Of a DNA stretch of 8,583 nt, positions 1-7,725 are shown piece after piece (position 1 is the stretch's first letter; every line of letters begins with the position of its first letter). A program made the translations under genes and the position numbers. The notes under the pieces are model-generated. The model was given only the letters and a program-made list of their open reading frames with translations, was not told the origin of the DNA and did not search any database. The stretch is from an uncultured Collinsella sp. (GTDB lineage: Bacteria; Actinomycetota; Coriobacteriia; Coriobacteriales; Coriobacteriaceae): NCBI GenBank assembly GCA_958445065.1, contig CAUCQW010000043.1, positions 1 through 8,583 on the forward strand. Direction: 5' to 3'.

Positions 1-149
1 GGCAATACGCTTGAGGATCCTTAAAAGAAAGTCCAGTTTATCCTTCCCACTCCACTAAAAGCACTATGGGTACCCGCGAGCGACATATCGGCCACGCGGC
101 CGCCCGATCCGCTCCCGTGGCGGATCCCAGGGGCGGCAGGCTCTTCGCC
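1..149 (+). other. Upstream region of the two-component operon
   Basis: Bases 1-65 are clearly richer in A and T than the rest and probably hold the operon's promoter, but I cannot name a -35/-10 pair with good spacing. One plus frame ends in TAA at 22-24 and could be the last residues of an earlier gene; this is not supported further. Bases 66-149 are GC-rich and in frame with the pseudokinase, so they are either its first 28 codons or its leader. Confidence 0.3.
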
Positions 150-1949
150 ATGCCGCGATTCCTTGTTGGCATAACACATCAGGTGTACCGCCACCGCGTC
201 TTTGCTATCGCCGGTGTCATCACCGCGATGTTCCTCATGCTTTTGGCAGTCTTGCCGGCACTGTTCGCCTTCGACCCCAAACTTTCTAACGCCGTGCCAG
301 CCTATGGCGAGGTGTCCGAAGAGGTCGTGGATGCGCTTGTCCATTCGAGCTCTCTCCCGCTGCTTGTCGCCGCAATTATATTTTCGATCTGGGGCGTATC
401 GGTCTATCTGCGCTGTTTGGACTATGTGCTGCGCCGCCGCCTTGTTGCCGTCGCCACCATCTGCGCCCTGTGGATGATCGAAGTCATTCTCAAGTACAAG
501 TCGTTCACGCCGTTCTATGCCACCGTGCTGTGGTACCTGTACTACGTGCCCATGACGCTCATTCCGCTGCTCTACCAGTTGTGTGGTCTGCGCCTTGTGG
601 GCCTGGAGCAACACCGCCTGGGTCGCCGCTACTGCGCTGCGCTGTGGATTATGGCTATCCTGCTTATCGGATTTGTGCTCACCAACGATTTTCACCAGCA
701 GGTCTTCCACTTTGACCGTACAAGCGACACCTGGAGCAACGATTACACGTACGGCTGGGGTTATTTCGCCGTCCTCGTGTGGACGGCCTTTAACTTTGTG
801 GCCTTTTTTATCCTGGTGGGCCGGTCCTCGTCCTTTCGCATCCAACGTTTCTCGGGCACGGCGGCGCTCGTGCTGCTGGGCGGCGCGTTCTTTGCCATCT
901 CATATGCGTTGCGCGTGCCCTGGGCATGGAGGCTCAACTTCTCGCTCGTCTATTGCGTCTTGTGCGTGGTGGCGATGGAAATCTGTCTCGATTGCGGTGT
1001 CGTTCCGTCATATCACGACATCGCCGGCATTTTCGACACCTTGCCGCTTGACCTCAAAGTTCTAACGCGCGACCTGCAGGAAGTCTATGCCACGCCAGTG
1101 TCAAAGCCAATGCCGGTAGGCGTGCGCGAGGAGTTGCGGACCCAGGCGCACAGCCGCGCCCATGCCTTTGCCGTGGCGTCCGATCCCGATGTGATGTACC
1201 GTGCCTTTCCACTGCTGGGCGGATCGGCCCTGCTTGCCCAAGACGTGTCGGATCTCAACGAGCTTAACCGTGAACTGGCACATCGTCGTATGGAGCTGCA
1301 GCGTCAAAATGAGCTGCTCGCCGCCGACTACGACCTTAAGACGCACCTGGCAGACCAAGAGGCCGAGACCTTGCTGGTCCAAGACGTGGACCAGGCGCTT
1401 GCCCGCGCGCTCGAAGGGATGTACGACCTGCTGAGCTCGCTGCCGCCGTTGACCGATGAATCGTCTTCGCACGAGCGTTACCGCATGCTGCAGCGCGCCA
1501 AGATGCTCGTCGCCTATTGCAAGCGCAAGGGGTCGCTCACGTTGGCACAGCACGGGGAGAGCGGTTTTGATCGCGACCGCATTCAGCTCATTGCCAACGA
1601 GCTCGCAAGCGACCTGCGCACCATCGATATCGATTGCGCCTCGATTATCGCCATACGGCGCCCGCTGCACGCCAGTACGGTAAGCGCCCTGTACGACTGC
1701 GTGTATGACTTTGCGTTTTTTGCCTACACCACCGACCATCCGGCGCTTATGTATCACTTGGGCGACCATGACCGATGCAGTGTCGAGCTGCGCGCCACGC
1801 TTTTTTCCAACGATGATGCAGATCTTTCGCAGACGCCCGCCGCGCAAGAGCTCGAAAGCGCTCTGCAAGGGCGCAACGTGGCATACCGCCTTGAGGGCGA
1901 GCCCGGCCAGCTGCGCATGATCGTCTTGATGCCGCGGGCGGGTGAGTGA
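150..1949 (+). CDS. Polytopic membrane pseudo-histidine kinase, first gene of a two-component operon
   Basis: Numbering is from the ATG at 150 (599 residues). The N-terminal 281 residues hold about eight hydrophobic helices (near 18-38, 68-88, 96-114, 126-147, 160-178, 204-224, 236-254, 261-281). Arg-rich loops lie on one side, which puts both ends in the cytoplasm. The WYLYYVPM and LTNDFHQ stretches resemble the 7TM input domain of histidine kinases. A coiled-coil-like region (about 368-412) leads to a kinase-shaped C-terminus. Set against the kinase encoded next door, VHDV reads VQDV (Gln411), the N-box Asn reads Phe524, SNDGA reads SNDDA (Asp556), and the GTGIPGM loop is missing. I therefore call it a catalytically dead, kinase-derived sensor. 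It ends two bases before the next gene's ATG, so co-expression is likely. Start: an in-frame ATG at 66 would add 28 Arg/Ala-rich residues but has no visible ribosome-binding site; the ATG at 150 has a weak GGCAGG nine bases upstream. The gene is certain, the start is not. Confidence 0.85.
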   Translation: MPRFLVGITHQVYRHRVFAIAGVITAMFLMLLAVLPALFAFDPKLSNAVPAYGEVSEEVVDALVHSSSLPLLVAAIIFSIWGVSVYLRCLDYVLRRRLVAVATICALWMIEVILKYKSFTPFYATVLWYLYYVPMTLIPLLYQLCGLRLVGLEQHRLGRRYCAALWIMAILLIGFVLTNDFHQQVFHFDRTSDTWSNDYTYGWGYFAVLVWTAFNFVAFFILVGRSSSFRIQRFSGTAALVLLGGAFFAISYALRVPWAWRLNFSLVYCVLCVVAMEICLDCGVVPSYHDIAGIFDTLPLDLKVLTRDLQEVYATPVSKPMPVGVREELRTQAHSRAHAFAVASDPDVMYRAFPLLGGSALLAQDVSDLNELNRELAHRRMELQRQNELLAADYDLKTHLADQEAETLLVQDVDQALARALEGMYDLLSSLPPLTDESSSHERYRMLQRAKMLVAYCKRKGSLTLAQHGESGFDRDRIQLIANELASDLRTIDIDCASIIAIRRPLHASTVSALYDCVYDFAFFAYTTDHPALMYHLGDHDRCSVELRATLFSNDDADLSQTPAAQELESALQGRNVAYRLEGEPGQLRMIVLMPRAGE

Positions 1950-1951
1950 CG

Positions 1952-3445
1952 ATGCAGATTTCGCTCATCCTTCCCCAAATCGTTGCGCTCGATGTTGTCT
2001 TTGCCCTGGCTGCGTGTCTGCAGACGATTCACGTCCCGCTCATCGCATCGCGCCGCTCGTCCTATAACCGTAAGGTGATTTGTGCCTACGAGGCGAGCCT
2101 TGTGCTTCACCTAGTTATTTCGGCGCTCATCTTGTTCGCGTCGTCTGGCTCATATCTGGTGGCGCCGCTTGACGTTTGCGCCAGGGCAATGGGCGGAGCG
2201 TTGTGGCTCAATGCCGTGATCTTTGCCTACGGCATGGTGCTTATGGTGCGCTATCGTCGCCCCGTCATGCTGGCCGAACTGTTGCTCGTTGCCGCCGTGA
2301 CACCGCCGGTGGTGCTTGCCATGGGCTCGGCGTGGACCACGGTCCTTATCGCAGAGGGAGCGTTTTTCCTGTTCCGCTCCATTGCGGCGCTCTTGATGGA
2401 TGTCCGCAACCGCCAGGAGGATATCACCGCGTTCTCGACGATCGAAACCATCAACGTGATTCCCGTGGGCATCCTGTATCTGGACCCGAGGGGCCGTCCG
2501 CTGCTCATGAACCGCTGCATGCGAAAAAACCTGGTGGAGCTTCATATGCCCACCGACCTAGGCGATATGAGCGGTACATGGAACGACTTGCGCAAACTCA
2601 GCATGCAAATGCCCGAAAGCAGCGGGAACCGTGTGCGGATTAATCTGGACCGCTTTGGTGAGGCGCGGGCGGTGGTCGAGGTTTCTCCCGCCGAGATTCG
2701 CTTGTTTGTGCACGATGACGTTATGGTTTCGGGCCGCCTCTTTGAGCGCATTATCGGCCTGGATGTAACAGAGTATGCGCATGCCCATGATCGCCTAGCG
2801 CAAGCCAACCACCTGCTTGAGCTTGCGGGCCAAGAGCTCCAAGCCCAGATCGAAGAAGTCAAAAAAGTTGCTGACAATGCGGCCTATCTGCGTATGCGCG
2901 CTCGCGTGCACGACGTGATCGGGCAGCGCCTGTCCATTCTCCATCGTTATCTGGAGGAAGGGCGCCTGGATGACGAGTCACTCGAGCAGATCGACCCGCT
3001 GCTGCGCTCAATCGCTGCCGATCTGCGCAGCGGGGGCGACACCGAACCGGCAGAGCAATTGGGCGATATCGTCCATGCCTTTGGCCTGGTGAGCGTGCAG
3101 ATCGATGTGGAGGGCGAGCTGCCAAACGACGCGCGTGTCGCCGCAGCATTTTTGCAGATTATCCGCGAAGCCTCGACCAATGCCACCAAGCATGCACAGG
3201 CCCATCAGGTCCATGTGCGCCTGTGGCAGGAGGGGACAGAAGACGGCGCTGTCGCGCGGATGGTCGTTTCTAACGACGGCGCGCCTGCACCCGTATCGTA
3301 TCGCGAGGGAACGGGTATCCCAGGTATGAGGCATGTCGCACAGAATCTGGGCGGCAGCCTGGAAGTCCACACCGCCCCGCCCTTCACGCTTACGGTGTCC
3401 ATCCCGCTCGCCTCCAACGCCACGGTCCAAAGGAGAAGTTCATGA
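1952..3445 (+). CDS. Membrane sensor histidine kinase, HisKA_3/NarL-partner type
   Basis: This is a 497-residue kinase that should autophosphorylate and pass phosphate to the regulator encoded directly after it. From the ATG at 1952 it has about five hydrophobic segments in residues 5-149, a PAS-like region (about 158-272), a coiled-coil linker (about 276-312), and a HisKA_3-like helix with the phospho-accepting His320 in the RVHDVIGQRL motif. A HATPase_c domain follows, with its N box (Glu406, Asn410, Lys413, His414), a DxG-type G1 box at Asp442-Gly443, and a G2 box GTGIPGM at 453-459. All catalytic signatures are intact. GTG at 1946 would overlap the preceding stop by four bases; I prefer ATG 1952 because GGTGAG lies five bases before it. 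The end overlaps the regulator start by four bases (ATGA). The signal sensed cannot be told from the sequence. Confidence 0.9.
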   Translation: MQISLILPQIVALDVVFALAACLQTIHVPLIASRRSSYNRKVICAYEASLVLHLVISALILFASSGSYLVAPLDVCARAMGGALWLNAVIFAYGMVLMVRYRRPVMLAELLLVAAVTPPVVLAMGSAWTTVLIAEGAFFLFRSIAALLMDVRNRQEDITAFSTIETINVIPVGILYLDPRGRPLLMNRCMRKNLVELHMPTDLGDMSGTWNDLRKLSMQMPESSGNRVRINLDRFGEARAVVEVSPAEIRLFVHDDVMVSGRLFERIIGLDVTEYAHAHDRLAQANHLLELAGQELQAQIEEVKKVADNAAYLRMRARVHDVIGQRLSILHRYLEEGRLDDESLEQIDPLLRSIAADLRSGGDTEPAEQLGDIVHAFGLVSVQIDVEGELPNDARVAAAFLQIIREASTNATKHAQAHQVHVRLWQEGTEDGAVARMVVSNDGAPAPVSYREGTGIPGMRHVAQNLGGSLEVHTAPPFTLTVSIPLASNATVQRRSS

Positions 3446-4062
3446 TCTGCGTCCTTATAGTCGAAGACCAGGCCATCCTGCGCGAGAGCCTGGCGCGCTC
3501 CGTTGGCGACCAGCCCGATATGACCGTTGTTTCCGCCATTGCCGATGCTTCCGAGGCCTTGGGTGTCGCGCTCAAGGAGCGCCCGGACATGATACTGATG
3601 GACGTGTGCACCGAGCACGATTCCAACGGCATCGTGGCGGCGGCGCGCATCAAAGAACAACTGCCCGAGTGCCGCGTCATTATCATGACGGGTATGCCCG
3701 AAATCACCTTTGTGGACCAGGCGCGCGAGGCGGGCGTCGACAGCTTTGTGTACAAGAACGTCGGTATCGACGAGCTATTCGCCGTGATGCGCTCCACGCT
3801 GGCGGGTTACTGCACGTTTCCCAAGCCGCCCGAGAGCATCTTCTCGGGCACGGCGGCCCTCGACGATGTCGAGCTGTCGATCTTGCGCCTTGCCTGCGAG
3901 GGTAAGAGCCGCCGCGAGATCGCGGCCGAGCTGTTTATGAGCGAGGGCACCATCAAACGCCGCATCTCGGAGATTCTCAATAAGACCGGCTACGACAACA
4001 TCATGCGCTTGGCCGTGCGCGCAGTAACGGAGGGCAGCATCGTTCCCAACATGGAGCGCTAG
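3442..4062 (+). CDS. LuxR/NarL-family response regulator
   Basis: This 206-residue cytoplasmic transcription regulator has an N-terminal receiver (about 1-120) and a C-terminal LuxR-type helix-turn-helix (about 138-196). The receiver shows the acidic pair Glu8-Asp9, the phospho-acceptor Asp54 in LMDV, the switch Thr83 and the conserved Lys105. The DNA-binding part reads SRREIAAELFMSEGTIKRRI, a usual LuxR pattern, although TIKRR and TGYDN differ from the common TVKNH and LGVxNR, so its DNA site may be unusual. The ATG sits in an ATGA overlap with the kinase stop, and AGGAG lies six bases upstream (3431-3435), so translation is probably coupled. It is the last gene of its operon; a strong hairpin follows 25 bases after the stop. 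The partner kinase is almost certainly the product of 1952-3445. Target genes are unknown. Confidence 0.93.
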   Translation: MICVLIVEDQAILRESLARSVGDQPDMTVVSAIADASEALGVALKERPDMILMDVCTEHDSNGIVAAARIKEQLPECRVIIMTGMPEITFVDQAREAGVDSFVYKNVGIDELFAVMRSTLAGYCTFPKPPESIFSGTAALDDVELSILRLACEGKSRREIAAELFMSEGTIKRRISEILNKTGYDNIMRLAVRAVTEGSIVPNMER

Positions 4063-4087
4063 CGCTCGTTACGCATCGGCATAAAGC

Positions 4088-4122
4088 GGCGGGGCCGCAG
4101 GATCAACTCCTGCGGCCCCGCC
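4088..4122. terminator. Bidirectional intrinsic-type terminator between convergent operons
   Basis: There is a perfect 15-base-pair stem, GGCGGGGCCGCAGGA pairing with TCCTGCGGCCCCGCC, around the five-base loop TCAAC. It lies 25 bases after the regulator stop and 48 bases past the lipoprotein stop on the opposite strand. The position between converging genes and the very stable stem suggest it ends transcription from both sides. Neither side has a good U-run: the plus side continues TGGTGTG, the minus side GCTTTATG. Termination is therefore inferred from the stem and its position. Confidence 0.75.
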
Positions 4123-4170
4123 TGGTGTGCGCGGATGTGTCCGCCAATCCGCGGCTGTCGTGGTCTGCCG

Positions 4171-5013
4171 CTACGCGATGGTCGCGGTGTAGGAGGCGAC
4201 GTCCTCGTAGGAATCGGTCAGGTAGGCGTCGATGCCGATGGTCGTATTGACGAGGTCATCAAGGCTATCGAGCGTGCCCTTCGAGAAGGTGAATTCCTCG
4301 GTGGCGTTGGTACCGGGCATCAGGTGAGCCGAGAACCAGGGTTCCTTCATGGTGCCGTTGACGTTGGTCTTGCCGGAAGGAGCGTAGAAGGTCAGGTCCT
4401 TGTCGCTCTTGTTGGTGATGTTGACGACAAAGCCGATGTCGCCCCAGTCGTCCTTGAACTTCTCGGTGATGGTGATGGTGCACAGATCGTCATCGGCGAC
4501 GGTGACGGCGGGGGAGATTTCGACGCTCTGGACATCGTCGTCTTCGACGGCCTCATCGATCTCCTCTTCCTTCTCGGCCGCCTCGCGATCCTTCTTCACC
4601 GTACCGGACAGGTCCTTGTCGGACTTGGTAAAGACAAGATTGCCATCATCTTCTTCGAGGATGAGTTTTCCGTCCTTGAGCTTCATGTCATGCGACTCGT
4701 CTTCGGCGGTGATGGTTACGGTGGTGGCGTCCTTTGCCTCCCATTTAAGGTCGACGACTTCAAGGAACAGGTCGAGGGCGCCTGTACCGTCCTCATCGAG
4801 AATCAGGATGCAGTGGACACCCCAATCCTCGAGCATCTTCATGTACTCATCGGTCAGCTCTTCGCCCTCCATGGTTCCACCCGAGAGTTCCCAGCTGCCG
4901 ACGAAGTTGGCCTTGGGGTCCTTGCCGCCGCCGCTGCAGCCCGTCAGGGCAAAGGCAAGCGCCAGGACGCATGTCAGAAATGCGAGTACGGACTTTTTGA
5001 ACGTTGTCTTCAT
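4171..5013 (-). CDS. Secreted acidic lipoprotein with a C-terminal immunoglobulin-like domain
   Basis: This 280-residue protein is exported and lipid-anchored. It has a Lys-rich N-terminus, a hydrophobic stretch (8-22) and the lipobox LTGC, with Cys26 as the modified residue. After a short Gly linker, residues about 36-130 look like a small beta-rich domain (NFVGSWEL, DEDGTGALDL, a series of beta-like strands), as seen in many actinobacterial lipoproteins. A very acidic Lys/Glu/Asp linker (about 131-162) joins it to a second beta domain (about 163-280) containing VVNITNKSDKDLTF, like the DUF4352/DUF5067 immunoglobulin-like domains of surface lipoproteins. The family assignment is from memory and tentative. 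The start at 5013 is chosen because AAGGAGG lies five bases upstream; an in-frame ATG at 5028 would overlap that site. It is the last gene of the minus-strand block, 81 bases after the SPFH gene. A role beyond cell-surface binding cannot be stated. Confidence 0.88.
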   Translation of the reverse strand: MKTTFKKSVLAFLTCVLALAFALTGCSGGGKDPKANFVGSWELSGGTMEGEELTDEYMKMLEDWGVHCILILDEDGTGALDLFLEVVDLKWEAKDATTVTITAEDESHDMKLKDGKLILEEDDGNLVFTKSDKDLSGTVKKDREAAEKEEEIDEAVEDDDVQSVEISPAVTVADDDLCTITITEKFKDDWGDIGFVVNITNKSDKDLTFYAPSGKTNVNGTMKEPWFSAHLMPGTNATEEFTFSKGTLDSLDDLVNTTIGIDAYLTDSYEDVASYTATIA

Positions 5014-5018
5014 GGTGT

Positions 5019-5025
5019 CCTCCTT
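5019..5025 (-). promoter_or_regulatory. Ribosome-binding site of the lipoprotein gene
   Basis: Read on the minus strand, AAGGAGG is followed by five bases and then ATG at 5013. It decides the start: the alternative ATG at 5028 lies directly against this site and has no comparable one of its own. Confidence 0.85.
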
Positions 5026-5052
5026 CATCGAACGAAACCCATAGAAGCAAAT

Positions 5053-5075
5053 GCGGGGGTGGCGGACCTCCCCGC
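5053..5075 (-). terminator. Possible weak terminator or processing hairpin before the lipoprotein gene
   Basis: On the minus strand GCGGGG pairs with CCCCGC over an 11-base loop. A competing fold pairs GGCGG with CCGCC. It lies about 20 bases after the SPFH stop. The bases that follow (ATTTGCTTCTATGG) hold only short T runs, so termination would be partial at best. It could instead stabilise the upstream message. I see no convincing promoter in the remaining gap. Confidence 0.35.
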
Positions 5076-5094
5076 CAATTACCAGATAAAGGGG

Positions 5095-6330
5095 TTAGGG
5101 CCGGGGCGTTCCGCAGTTGCTGCAGAACTTGCCGCCGTTTTCGCTGCCGCAGTTGGGGCAGAACCACTTGGCCGGTGCCGGGGCGGGCGCGGGACTGCCG
5201 CACTCGGAGCAGAACTTGCCGGTGTTGGTGGCGCCGCAGCTGCAGGTCCATGTGCCGGCCGCAGGTGCGGCGGCAGGAGCCGGGGCGGGTGCCGGAGCCG
5301 GCTGCGGGGCGGCCTGCTGCTGTGCCTGGCCGGCGGCGAACAGCTGGCTGGCATTCATGCCGCCCATGCCACCTGCCATGCCCATGCCCATAAAGCCTGC
5401 CATCGCGCCGTTGGGGTTGGCGGCTGCTGCGCGCATCGCATCGCTCTGGGCGCTGGCGATGTTGGCGGCTGCCATGGTGGGATCGCGCATGACCGCGGCC
5501 TTCTGCAGGTCCTTGATCATTTGCTCGTCCTCTTGCGAGGCGGCGATGGAGTTGACGCCAAAGCTCACGATCTCGACGCCGCGCAGGTCGCGCCAATCGG
5601 CCGAGAGGACCTCGTTGAGCGCGCGGGCGAGCTCGGTGGTGTGGCCGGGGATGGCGCTGTAGCGGATACCCATCTCCGAGATCTTGGCAAAGGCGGGCTG
5701 CAGAGCGGTGAGCAGCTCGGACTTAAGCTGGCTGTCGATCTTATCGCGCGTGTAGCTATCGGTCACGTTGCCGCACACATTGGTGTAGAACAGCAGCGGG
5801 TTGGTGATACGGTACGAATACTCGCCGTTGCAGCGCACGGAGATGTCGACATCCAGGCCAATGTTGTTATCGACCACGCGGAAGGGCACGGGCGAGGCGG
5901 TGCCGTACTTGTTGCCGATGATCTCCTTGGTGTTGATGAAGTAGACACGCTGGTCCTTGCCCGCGTCGCCGCCAAAGGTAAAGCGGCTGCCGATATTGGC
6001 GAAGGTCTCCTTGATGGAATCGCCCAGGTTGCCGCTAAAGACGCTCGGCTCGCTGCCGGTATCGAAGACGAACTCACCGGGCTCCAGCGCGACTTCGATG
6101 ATCTTGCCGTTTTGCACCACGAGCATGCCCTGGCCGTCGTTGACGGCGATGACCGAGCCGTTGGAGATGACGTTGTCCTCGCCGCGCGTGTTGGAGCTGC
6201 GGCCACCGGTACGTTTGCTGCCCTTGCAGGCCAAGACGTCGGCAGGCATCGATTCGCAGTAGATAAATTCCTTCCACTGGTCGGCCATGACGCCGCCGGC
6301 AGCTCCCAATCCAGCTTTCAAGAGTCCCAT
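5095..6330 (-). CDS. SPFH-domain protein with two C-terminal zinc ribbons, YdjI-like
   Basis: This 411-residue protein belongs to the family annotated as SPFH domain / virion core protein; Bacillus subtilis YdjI is the known relative. The N-terminus (MGLLKAGL, then ADQWKEFIYCESM) is characteristic. Residues about 20-275 form the SPFH (band 7-like) region, which in this family assembles at membranes. A helical stretch rich in Ala, Met and Gly (about 265-335) follows, then a Pro-Ala linker (343-358). The first zinc ribbon has Cys363, Cys365, Cys374 and Cys377 (a CxC start, not CxxC). A second Pro-Ala linker leads to a ribbon with Cys391, Cys394, Cys403 and Cys406. There is no clear transmembrane helix, so membrane contact would be peripheral or through a partner. 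The start has AAAGGAAG six bases upstream. It follows the membrane zinc-ribbon gene by 48 bases. In B. subtilis such a protein recruits PspA; that role here is an inference. Confidence 0.92.
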   Translation of the reverse strand: MGLLKAGLGAAGGVMADQWKEFIYCESMPADVLACKGSKRTGGRSSNTRGEDNVISNGSVIAVNDGQGMLVVQNGKIIEVALEPGEFVFDTGSEPSVFSGNLGDSIKETFANIGSRFTFGGDAGKDQRVYFINTKEIIGNKYGTASPVPFRVVDNNIGLDVDISVRCNGEYSYRITNPLLFYTNVCGNVTDSYTRDKIDSQLKSELLTALQPAFAKISEMGIRYSAIPGHTTELARALNEVLSADWRDLRGVEIVSFGVNSIAASQEDEQMIKDLQKAAVMRDPTMAAANIASAQSDAMRAAAANPNGAMAGFMGMGMAGGMGGMNASQLFAAGQAQQQAAPQPAPAPAPAPAAAPAAGTWTCSCGATNTGKFCSECGSPAPAPAPAKWFCPNCGSENGGKFCSNCGTPRP

Positions 6331-6378
6331 GGTGATCTTCCTTTCTCGTCAAAGGCTGGGTGGTATTGGTTGGATTGC

Positions 6379-7701
6379 TTAGTCGTCCTTGTCGTCTTTC
6401 ATGACAACGGTGGTCTCGGTGTGGCTGAAGGTGTCGTGCTTCTCGGTCAGGTCGAGCTCGCCACAATACTCATCGGCATGGGCTGCTTCGTTGGCCGTCT
6501 TGAGCTGGCCTACCAGTAGCACGTCTCCGATAATCACGATGATCAGCGGCGCGATGACGTTGATGAGGATGCCCTCGATATCAAAGGTGAGGTAATCCGG
6601 ATCGAAGGCGTATTCCCCCATAAAGAGAATCTGGGAGAGGATAAATCCGATCACGAAGAACAGCACCGAGGCGATGGCGAGCTTGGGCTTGGAGCAGGGG
6701 AGCTCGCCGACCAAGCGGCCGGTCTGGCCGTTCATGGCAAACAGGTAGCTCTTGCCGTTCCACGAGGTGGAGAGCATCCAGACGGGGAACAGGGCGTAGT
6801 CGCTGTCTTCCCAGGTGTAGTCGAGCTGCTTGCTTTCGACCGTGGCATCGTCGTATTCGTCGACGACGGTCTCGCGCAGGGCCGAGATTGTGCTTTCTTC
6901 CATACGGCGTTCGGCGCGCGCCTTGCAGGTCTCGCAGTCCTCGTCGTAACGGTTGGCGATGTAGCCGGGCATATATGCGACCGAGAACGGGCGCAGCGCG
7001 TCGTAGTCAAACGGCTCGATGGCATCCATGTGGCCGTCGGGCATCTTGGACGATCCGTCGACGGGCACGCGCTTAAACGAGATATTGCCCTTGCGATAGG
7101 CATCGTAGTGGTCGGTGGTCGTGACGGTGCGGTCGGATTCCTCGGTCACGGTCTCGTTGGTCGCGTCAAAGTACACTTCGCCGTCAACGCGGGCGCCGTA
7201 GAGCCAAAACGGCACGTAGACACCTTGGACCTCGTCGATGTGGTTGCCGGTGACAAAGCTCTTGGGCAGCAAGATCTTGCCCTTGTAGTGTTCCTTGAGT
7301 GCGGCCGTGACGTCATTGCGCCCGAGCTTAAACGGGATCACCAGGTCGGGTGAGAAGTCGCCAGAGAGCTGGCCGGGCGCCACGGCGGAGTTACCGCAGT
7401 ACGGGCAGGTGGTGACGGCGACGGTGCCGTCGGACACGAGCTCGGCGCCGCACGACGAGCAGATGTAGCCGGCGTTTTGGGCCAGCTCCTGCACGGCATC
7501 GTCGACAGCAGGCTTGGGGGCCGCGGCTGCGGCATCGGCTTTGGCATCTGCCTTGTCCTGGCGCTCGCGATAGAGGGCCTCGACTTCTTCGACTTCAAAG
7601 CGCGAGTCACAGTAGTCGCAGACGAGCTTTTGCTCGGCGCTGGCAAAATGCAAGGGGCCACCGCAGGCAGGGCACTGATAGTTAACGCTCTCGAAGGCCA
7701 T
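6379..7701 (-). CDS. Membrane-anchored double zinc-ribbon protein, YdjG-like
   Basis: This 440-residue protein is of the type annotated TFIIB-type zinc ribbon-containing protein. The first ribbon is near the N-terminus (Cys10, Cys13, Cys28, Cys31). An Ala-rich helical linker follows, then a second ribbon (Cys81, Cys84, Cys99, Cys102). The large middle region (about 115-335) contains the family-like stretches VQGVYVPFWLYGA, ALFPVWMLST and SYLFAMNGQTGRLVGELP, plus an extra Cys256/Cys259 pair. Two transmembrane helices (about 340-361 and 376-398) are followed by an acidic tail. The long domain and the tail should both face the cytoplasm, which is an inference from the even number of helices and the zinc sites. 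Despite the family name it is unlikely to be a transcription factor. Its neighbours match the B. subtilis YdjG/YdjI pairing. AAAGGA lies six bases before the ATG, and only 24 bases separate it from the gene before. Confidence 0.9.
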   Translation of the reverse strand: MAFESVNYQCPACGGPLHFASAEQKLVCDYCDSRFEVEEVEALYRERQDKADAKADAAAAAPKPAVDDAVQELAQNAGYICSSCGAELVSDGTVAVTTCPYCGNSAVAPGQLSGDFSPDLVIPFKLGRNDVTAALKEHYKGKILLPKSFVTGNHIDEVQGVYVPFWLYGARVDGEVYFDATNETVTEESDRTVTTTDHYDAYRKGNISFKRVPVDGSSKMPDGHMDAIEPFDYDALRPFSVAYMPGYIANRYDEDCETCKARAERRMEESTISALRETVVDEYDDATVESKQLDYTWEDSDYALFPVWMLSTSWNGKSYLFAMNGQTGRLVGELPCSKPKLAIASVLFFVIGFILSQILFMGEYAFDPDYLTFDIEGILINVIAPLIIVIIGDVLLVGQLKTANEAAHADEYCGELDLTEKHDTFSHTETTVVMKDDKDD

Positions 7702-7725
7702 GATCGGTCCTTTCGCTGCCGGAGG

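Noticed and set aside
21..845. 274-codon open frame on the minus strand
   Set aside because: It is antisense to the membrane helices of the pseudokinase. The Gln/His/Arg-rich product is an artefact of the opposite strand.
1101..1868. 255-codon open frame on the minus strand
   Set aside because: It is a shadow of the pseudokinase C-terminal half, with no motif or ribosome-binding site supporting it.
4771..4806. EF-hand-like DEDGTG in the lipoprotein
   Set aside because: It lacks the 12-residue calcium loop spacing and flanking helices. The same phrase is common in beta-hairpins of bacterial lipoproteins.
5272..5304. Repetitive GC-rich tract
   Set aside because: It is the codon repeat of the Pro-Ala linker in the SPFH protein, not a separate DNA repeat element.
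4135..6519. 794-codon open frame on the plus strand
   Set aside because: It lies opposite the lipoprotein and SPFH genes and part of the membrane zinc-ribbon gene. Its composition is the Gly/Val/Ala/Asp-rich pattern expected from reading GC-biased codons backwards. It has no domain and crosses gene boundaries.
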